9,941 nucleotides of DNA from JALOOE01 sp964423545 (lineage in GTDB: Bacteria; Chloroflexota; Anaerolineae; CG2-30-64-16): contig CAYRFV010000212.1 of assembly GCA_964423545.1 (NCBI GenBank), positions 1-9,941 on the forward strand, read 5' to 3'. The notes under the pieces were generated by a model. That model ran no database searches. It was not told the origin of the DNA and saw only the letters and a list, made by a program, of their open reading frames with translations. The translations under genes were made by a program, and so were the position numbers. Below, one piece after another: positions 6,537-9,941 of the stretch (positions are counted from its first letter, which is position 1; every line of letters begins with the position of its first letter).

Positions 6537-7301
6537 TCAGCGCTCAGAGCACGACGCTGCCTCCATGCGCGCCAGCACGTCGGGGAGCTCCGGCAGTTCG
6601 GCGATGCGTCCATCGGGCGCGATCGCGGGGTTGCGCTCGGGCCGGTGCGCCACTTCGATCAGCACACCCTTCATGCCGGCGGCCTGCGCGCCCGCGACAT
6701 CTGCATCGAGCCGATCACCCACATAGACCGTGCGCTCCGGCGGCAGACCCAGCGCCTCCAGCGCAGCGCGAAAGATGCCCGGGTGCGGCTTCGCCACGCG
6801 TGCATCCGACGAGTAAACGCGCACCGGGAAGAAGTCGAGCAGCCCCCGGCCGGCCAGCGTCCGATCCATGAGCACGCCAGGCTGGAGGGTGTTCGAGATC
6901 ACGCCGAGCCGGTAGCCACGGGCGCTGAGCGCTTCCAACACCGCGCGCGCGCCGATTCTCAGCCCTGCCGCAGTCGGTGCGGCCTGGTAGAAGGCGTTGC
7001 CGCCGGCCTCCACCCACGCATCGAGGGGTGGAATGCCCATCCGTGGCAGAAACCAGCGGACCACATCGTAGATATCGATGCCGCGCTGTGCGGTGACGGC
7101 GGCCCGATAGCGCGCCTCGCTGCTATGCGCCAATTCCTCGGCAAAGCGTTGGCGATCCGCTATCGGCGCGCCCAGCGCCGTCAGGGCATCCGCTACGTGC
7201 ATGGCGCGCACGGCCACTCGCGCCTCATAATCTCCGCGTCCCTCGCCCAGGTCGACAAGGGTGTCGCCGAGGTCGAAAAGGACGGCCTCAAATCGTGACA
7301 T
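6537..7301 (-). CDS. HAD-superfamily phosphatase-like hydrolase, 254 aa
   Basis: A haloacid-dehalogenase-fold protein with a helical cap inserted after motif I (subfamily IA arrangement). Motif I is FDLGDTL (9-15), motif II VISNT (134-138, S136), motif III K171 in AKPHPGIF, and motif IV VGDRLDAD (194-201). D10 is the expected nucleophile. The usual DxDxT second aspartate, the general acid/base, is Gly12, with Asp one place later; this DxGDT variant occurs in some HAD proteins, and it may lower or alter phosphatase activity. The likely class is a small-molecule phosphatase; the substrate is unknown. Tandem ATGs lie at 7304 and 7301. I choose 7301 because GGAG (7307-7310) is then 5 nt away instead of 2. 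It lies 79 bp downstream of trpS on the same strand, so it may be read through from the T-box-controlled promoter. Confidence 0.85.
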   Translation of the reverse strand: MSRFEAVLFDLGDTLVDLGEGRGDYEARVAVRAMHVADALTALGAPIADRQRFAEELAHSSEARYRAAVTAQRGIDIYDVVRWFLPRMGIPPLDAWVEAGGNAFYQAAPTAAGLRIGARAVLEALSARGYRLGVISNTLQPGVLMDRTLAGRGLLDFFPVRVYSSDARVAKPHPGIFRAALEALGLPPERTVYVGDRLDADVAGAQAAGMKGVLIEVAHRPERNPAIAPDGRIAELPELPDVLARMEAASCSER

Positions 7302-7322
7302 CATCGCTCCAGAGGGGAGTCT

Positions 7323-7348
7323 ACCGGTCCCCTACAGCATTCACCGGT
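7323..7348. repeat. Pair of ACCGGT palindromes 20 bp apart between trpS and the HAD gene
   Basis: ACCGGT occurs at 7323-7328 and 7343-7348, exactly 20 bp apart, about two helical turns. Because each is self-complementary, the RNA can also fold as a 6-bp stem with a 14-nt loop. It could be a protein site for an internal promoter of the HAD gene or a weak intercistronic hairpin. Chance is quite possible. Confidence 0.25.
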
Positions 7349-7380
7349 CTGGCAGCTCCCTGCGCCAGCCTCCGCCCCCA

Positions 7381-8442
7381 TCATCCCTGTTGTCCCAGCT
7401 TCTTCTTCCGTTCTTCGGCTCTGCGCGCAATACGGTTGAACGTGCTCGTGAGTCCCATCGCCTTCTTGACCTCGCGCAACGTGGCGGCCGCCAGCTCGCG
7501 ATAGCGCATGGTGCCCTCATAGATGATCTCGTCCAGCAGCCCGGCCTGTGAAGCGTAGTAGGCCGAACGTTCGCGCATAGGTTCGAGGAACGCGTTCAGC
7601 ACGTTCGCCAGCCGTTCCTTGACCTCCACGTCGCCCACTTTGCCGGCCCGATAGCGCGCCTTAATCTCTTCTACGGTCGCCTTGTCGGGGTCGAACTGGT
7701 CCAGGTAAGTAAAAACCGGGTTGCCTTCCACCGTGCCTGGAATATCCGCACGAATGCGGTTAGGGTCCGTGTACATGCTGTGAACCCGCTTGCGCACCGT
7801 AGCGGCGTCGTCACTGAGAAAGATCACATTGCCCAGTGACTTGCTCATCTTCCCCTGGCCATCGGTGCCCGGCAATGAATCGCCTTCCACCAGGTCATCG
7901 GGGATCGGAAAGACCTCGCCATACTGGTTGTTGAAGCGACGCGCCAGCTCTCGCGTGATCTCAACATGCGCCTGGTTGTCTTTCCCGACAGGCACGAGGT
8001 GCGCCTTCGGCAGCAGAATATCGGCCGCTTGAAGCACCGGGTATCCCAGCAATCCGAAGGGGATGGTATCCTCATCGATAAGTGCGGCCCGCGCCATGTC
8101 CTTGATGCTTGGCAGTCGCGCCAGTCGCGGCACCGTCACCAGGTTCCCCAGCAGCAACGCGAGCTCATAGGTCTCGTGGATCGCCGATTGCAGAAAGATC
8201 GTCGCGATAGTCGGATCGATGCCTGCACCCAGGTAATCGAGCACCATCCCGCGCGCGTAGTCGGTGACGTGCCCGATGTCCTCTTTGCTGTTCCTGGTGG
8301 TGAGCACGTGCAGGTCGGCGATGATGAAGTAGCATTCGTACTCGTACTGCAGGCGCACACGATTGCGAAGGCTGCCGACATAGTGCCCCAGGTGCATGCG
8401 GCCGGTCGGCCGGTCCCCGGTAAGGATGCGTTTCTTTTCCAT
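7381..8442 (-). CDS. trpS: Tryptophanyl-tRNA synthetase, 353 aa
   Basis: TrpRS is a class I aminoacyl-tRNA synthetase that charges tRNA-Trp with tryptophan. The signature PTGRMHLGHYVGSL (12-25) contains HLGH (17-20, the HIGH motif), and KMSKS is at 198-202. Also seen are ADLHVLTT (42-49), YPVLQAADILLP (134-145) and the GKDNQAHVEITRELARRFN segment (153-171). Length is normal. The start at 8442 has AGGAG at 8451-8455, 8 nt upstream; an in-frame ATG at 8607 would translate through the riboswitch and is rejected. The sequence belongs to the GD-x-PTG branch, which includes Thermotoga TrpRS with its 4Fe-4S cluster. Here the corresponding GCVDCK stretch reads GDVEVK (about 298-303), so the cluster cysteines are absent. 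Expression is predicted to rise when uncharged tRNA-Trp binds the T-box leader. The HAD gene follows 79 bp downstream. Confidence 0.96.
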   Translation of the reverse strand: MEKKRILTGDRPTGRMHLGHYVGSLRNRVRLQYEYECYFIIADLHVLTTRNSKEDIGHVTDYARGMVLDYLGAGIDPTIATIFLQSAIHETYELALLLGNLVTVPRLARLPSIKDMARAALIDEDTIPFGLLGYPVLQAADILLPKAHLVPVGKDNQAHVEITRELARRFNNQYGEVFPIPDDLVEGDSLPGTDGQGKMSKSLGNVIFLSDDAATVRKRVHSMYTDPNRIRADIPGTVEGNPVFTYLDQFDPDKATVEEIKARYRAGKVGDVEVKERLANVLNAFLEPMRERSAYYASQAGLLDEIIYEGTMRYRELAAATLREVKKAMGLTSTFNRIARRAEERKKKLGQQG

Positions 8443-8463
8443 GTTGGCTTCTCCTGATCTCCC

Positions 8464-8500
8464 AAACAAAAGCGCCTCGCCCCCGCACAACGCCAGGCAC
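8464..8500 (-). terminator. T-box-controlled intrinsic terminator upstream of trpS
   Basis: In the minus-strand RNA, GUGCCU (8495-8500) pairs with AGGCGC (8472-8477), six pairs with one G-U, followed directly by UUUUGUUU (8464-8471). The 5' arm uses the same bases (8494-8501) that close the antiterminator with the T-box sequence, so the two folds exclude each other. The 17-nt loop is long and the stem modest, so the exact fold may differ. Confidence 0.7.
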
Positions 8501-8815
8501 GCGCCGCGCCAGCCTCGCGGTGCCACCCTGCTTGGCCACCTGAACTGTGGCCCAGCTCTGCCGATACTATCGCGCAACCCCGAACAGCGATGGAGCCGCG
8601 TCGTCACATATCGCGCGCCCAGCTAACGGTGGCGTCTCCGGAGCAGCCTACTCGCTTTTTGATGCCGCGGGTCACCGCCACACCAGAACGCATTCGGTGC
8701 CCGACTCCCCGGCCCATTCGCCGACGCCGTGGATGCCTCGCTTGCACCGTCGGAGGCTCTCTGAATCCCGGTCAGCCGGTTACTAGTCCGGTTCACAGTC
8801 GTTGCTTCTCTGTTT
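8464..8815 (-). promoter_or_regulatory. T-box riboswitch, tryptophan-specific (UGG specifier), controlling trpS
   Basis: T-box leaders read the anticodon and the charging state of one tRNA and switch a terminator off when the tRNA is uncharged. In RNA order: base of Stem I, GACU/AGUC (8785-8788 with 8703-8706); AGUA (8781-8784) of the specifier-loop S-turn; GCUGA/UCGGC stem; AGAGAG (8757-8762), the AG-bulge; apical hairpin GCCUC/GAGGC (8753-8757 with 8735-8739) with GGUG (8745-8748) in its loop; then GAA-UGG (8714-8719), where UGG at 8714-8716 is the specifier, the only Trp codon. Stem III is GGCCAC/GUGGCC (8547-8552 with 8534-8539). The T-box proper is AGGGUGGCACCGCG (8516-8529), matching the consensus. 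CAGG (8527-8530) and GCG (8516-8518) pair with CCUG (8494-8497) and CGU (8499-8501) to form the antiterminator. About 148 nt separate Stem I from Stem III, room for the Stem II elements. Confidence 0.92.
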
Positions 8816-8821
8816 GCGGAC

Positions 8822-8850
8822 AGTATGCCACAGAGCAGGAAGCCTGTCAA
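8822..8850 (-). promoter_or_regulatory. Promoter of the T-box leader and trpS
   Basis: The minus strand shows a perfect -35 TTGACA (8845-8850), a 17-nt spacer and -10 CATACT (8822-8827). Transcription should start near 8815, just before Stem I of the T-box and about 370 nt upstream of trpS. Confidence 0.75.
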
Positions 8851-8883
8851 ACAAACCCAACGCGGAAGCTGTGCTCTCCAATA

Positions 8884-8911
8884 TTGACAGCACGGAGCAA
8901 ACTGCTAGAAT
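8884..8911 (+). promoter_or_regulatory. Strong promoter for the rubredoxin-like gene, divergent from the trpS promoter
   Basis: A perfect -35 TTGACA (8884-8889) is followed by 16 nt and -10 TAGAAT (8906-8911), preceded by TGC, making an extended -10. The predicted start is near 8918, leaving a leader of about 176 nt before the ATG at 9094. Only 33 bp separate its -35 from the -35 of the trpS promoter on the other strand. Confidence 0.7.
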
Positions 8912-8917
8912 AATGCC

Positions 8918-9093
8918 AACGCCAATCTCGTTCCGGCTTTCCCCGAATCGAGCGCGCTTCTGACCTTCCGTGCAACATACAGCCGATTATCTCAGGCCTT
9001 TGGGTATTGGCTCACCGACACGCCGTTGCAGGCGTGGTAGGGTAACAATGGGTTTAAGCCGCATCTAGTCCGGTTCTACTGAGAGGAAAGAGC
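8918..9093 (+). other. Long 5' leader of the rubredoxin-like gene
   Basis: Between the predicted transcription start and the ATG I find one clear hairpin, CACGCC (9019-9024) with GGCGTG (9031-9036) over a 6-nt loop, with no U-run after it. A six-codon reading frame (ATG at 9048, stop 9066-9068, MGLSRI) lies just downstream of it. No known riboswitch consensus or protein gene is recognisable here. Confidence 0.4.
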
Positions 9094-9309
9094 ATGCTGC
9101 CCAAACATGAGCGATCGGTCAGCGGCGAGTGGGAATGCATGGAGTGCGGCTATATCGAGCAGGGTGTCGAGTCTCGGCGGCCGTCCCAGTGCCACGACTG
9201 CGGCGCTTCAGCCAGGGCATTGGAATTCTTTCCAGGTGAGGCCTGGGAAGAAGGAGCGGACGACGATGATGACTTCGACGCTGAAGAGTACGAAGCGCGC
9301 GCGACGTAA
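9094..9309 (+). CDS. Small rubredoxin-like zinc-ribbon protein with acidic tail, 71 aa
   Basis: Two CxxCG knuckles, C15-M-E-C18-G and C33-H-D-C36-G, spaced by 14 residues, with WEC and GY (13-20) and a following LEFF (43-46), match the rubredoxin-like domain found at the C-terminus of rubrerythrins and as stand-alone proteins. The four cysteines would bind one iron or zinc ion. The last 23 residues (49-71) are very acidic, including five consecutive Asp (56-60), and probably disordered. A GAGG Shine-Dalgarno (9083-9086) lies 7 nt before the ATG. Rubredoxin-like proteins carry single electrons or serve as structural zinc ribbons. Here it precedes a KamA-family radical SAM gene by 163 bp on the same strand, with no clear promoter between, so an electron-donor or partner role is possible but unproven. 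Confidence 0.85.
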   Translation: MLPKHERSVSGEWECMECGYIEQGVESRRPSQCHDCGASARALEFFPGEAWEEGADDDDDFDAEEYEARAT

Positions 9310-9455
9310 CCATCTGCTCTCGCCCGCACCGGCGCCGGACCAGGCCCATGCGGCCCGCTGGGAATTGAACAGATTTGAGGCGGATGACGTCTCATGGTCA
9401 CCCCTGCGACCACACAGCAGTACGGTTGTGGGGGTGTCGTTTGTCAGAAACCCAA

Positions 9456-9549
9456 CCACCGGAGAGTGATCCATGTTTGAAGTGGCCGAATTGATGGAAC
9501 GCAGCGAAGAGCCTCCCCACCGGAGCGTGACTGAAGAACCTCCCCACCG
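9456..9549 (+). repeat. Short direct repeats spanning the kamA-like ribosome binding site and N-terminal codons
   Basis: A 17-bp unit at 9506-9522 recurs at 9533-9549 with one mismatch, period 27 bp, keeping the frame and encoding EEPPHR twice. In addition CCACCGGAGAGTGA (9456-9469), which contains the Shine-Dalgarno, recurs at 9517-9530 with one mismatch. Local tandem duplication is the simplest origin. Confidence 0.7.
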
Positions 9550-9941
9550 TCGCAGCTCCGCGTCATCGCGCCGCGCGGCCATTTGGGCGAACGTCCCCGA
9601 CGCCCAGTGGAACGACTGGCGCTGGCAGCTCAGTCACCGGCTGAACACGCTCGAAGAACTGAGCCAGATCATCCACTTGACGGACGAGGAAGTCGAGGGC
9701 TGTCGCAGCTATCACTTCCGAGTTGACATCACCCCCTACTTCGCTTCGTTGATCGACCCTGATGATCCGAACTGCCCGATTCGCCGTCAGGTGATACCGA
9801 CCGGCAAGGAGTTGGTCGCTTTCGCCGGGATGGTGGCTGACTCGCTCAGCGAGGACGCCCACAGCCCGACGCCCGGCCTGGTGCACCGTTATCCTGACCG
9901 GGTGTTGATGCTGGTCACGACGCAATGCGCCAGCTACTGCC
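9473..9941 (+). CDS. KamA-family (lysine 2,3-aminomutase-like) radical SAM protein, 3' end beyond window
   Basis: The 156 visible codons match the N-terminal part of KamA-type aminomutases, radical SAM/PLP enzymes that shift an amino group between carbons 2 and 3 of an amino acid. Seen are WNDWRWQLSHRLNTLEEL (about 46-63), ITPYFASLIDPDDPNCPIRRQVIP (about 86-109), then SLSED and HRYPDRVLMLVTTQC-ASYC near the end. The last cysteines begin the cluster motif CxxxCxxC; the third lies past the edge. Family members usually have DPL(x)ED where this has DSLSED. The first 40 or so residues are not conserved and carry a nine-residue repeat (SEEPPHRSV/TEEPPHRRS). GGAG (9461-9464) precedes the ATG by 8 nt. 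Lysine 2,3-aminomutase, glutamate 2,3-aminomutase and EpmB-like enzymes cannot be told apart without the C-terminal half; the long N-terminal region argues against EpmB. Confidence 0.88.
   Translation, partial: MFEVAELMERSEEPPHRSVTEEPPHRRSSASSRRAAIWANVPDAQWNDWRWQLSHRLNTLEELSQIIHLTDEEVEGCRSYHFRVDITPYFASLIDPDDPNCPIRRQVIPTGKELVAFAGMVADSLSEDAHSPTPGLVHRYPDRVLMLVTTQCASYC

Noticed and set aside
8443..8607. N-terminal extension of trpS from an upstream in-frame ATG
   Set aside because: It would translate through the T-box terminator and antiterminator; the ATG at 8442 has a good ribosome binding site and fits the family start.
8590..8913. Plus-strand open frame of 107 codons across the T-box leader
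   Set aside because: The region is explained by the riboswitch and promoters on the other strand; the frame has no ribosome binding site or recognisable domain.
8783..9076. 12-bp exact direct repeat CTAGTCCGGTTC at 8783-8794 and 9065-9076
   Set aside because: A few 12-bp repeats are expected by chance in 10 kb; one copy belongs to T-box Stem I and no second T-box is present at the other.
9310..9472. Possible terminator or promoter between the rubredoxin-like gene and the KamA-like gene
   Set aside because: Only weak 4-5 bp stems such as CCACA/TGTGG and unpaired -35-like hexamers are visible; none is convincing.
1..9941. CRISPR array, tRNA, rRNA, insertion sequence or prophage
   Set aside because: No regularly spaced repeats, tRNA cloverleaf, rRNA sequence, transposase or phage protein was recognised on either strand.

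Overview
This is a GC-rich bacterial chromosomal window with eight protein genes, two of them cut by the window edges, and a dense set of regulatory signals. No 16S or other firm taxonomic marker is present. The uridylyltransferase, TrpRS and UroD/MtaA-like types, an apparently leaderless gene and a T-box in front of trpS fit an uncultured member of the Chloroflexota (Anaerolineae/Caldilineae-like). That placement is an inference of moderate strength. I see no insertion sequence, phage gene, CRISPR array, tRNA or rRNA.

Left part (1-2845): two minus-strand genes, an ABC-F ATPase (633 aa) followed 74 bp later by coaE. The coaE frame is still open at the left edge and appears to run on into a GNAT acetyltransferase domain. 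The ABC-F gene has an extended -10 promoter in a 211-bp divergent intergenic region. That region also holds three consecutive inverted repeats and the promoter of the next gene, which points the other way.

Middle part (2846-6487): three plus-strand genes, a 465-aa polytopic membrane protein (GT-C glycosyltransferase-like, apparently leaderless), a UroD/MtaA-like protein, and galT (galactose-1-phosphate uridylyltransferase). GalT and the membrane protein could both belong to sugar or cell-surface polysaccharide metabolism, but nothing in the sequence proves a shared pathway.

Right part (6537-9941): convergent to galT lie a HAD-family phosphatase-like gene and trpS, both on the minus strand. 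trpS has a leader of about 370 nt that reads as a tryptophan-specific T-box riboswitch. It has a consensus -35 promoter, Stem I with AGUA, AGAGAG and GGUG elements, a UGG specifier, Stem III, the 14-nt T-box sequence, and a terminator that competes with the antiterminator. Back to back with its promoter is a second consensus-like promoter on the plus strand. That one leads through a leader of about 176 nt to a 71-aa rubredoxin-like zinc-ribbon protein and then to a KamA-family (lysine 2,3-aminomutase-like) radical SAM gene, which is cut at its first cluster cysteines by the right edge.

The strongest single signal outside the protein genes is the Trp T-box. The most unusual protein-level signals are the probable CoaE-GNAT fusion, the HAD protein lacking the usual second motif I aspartate, and the rubredoxin-like/KamA pair.
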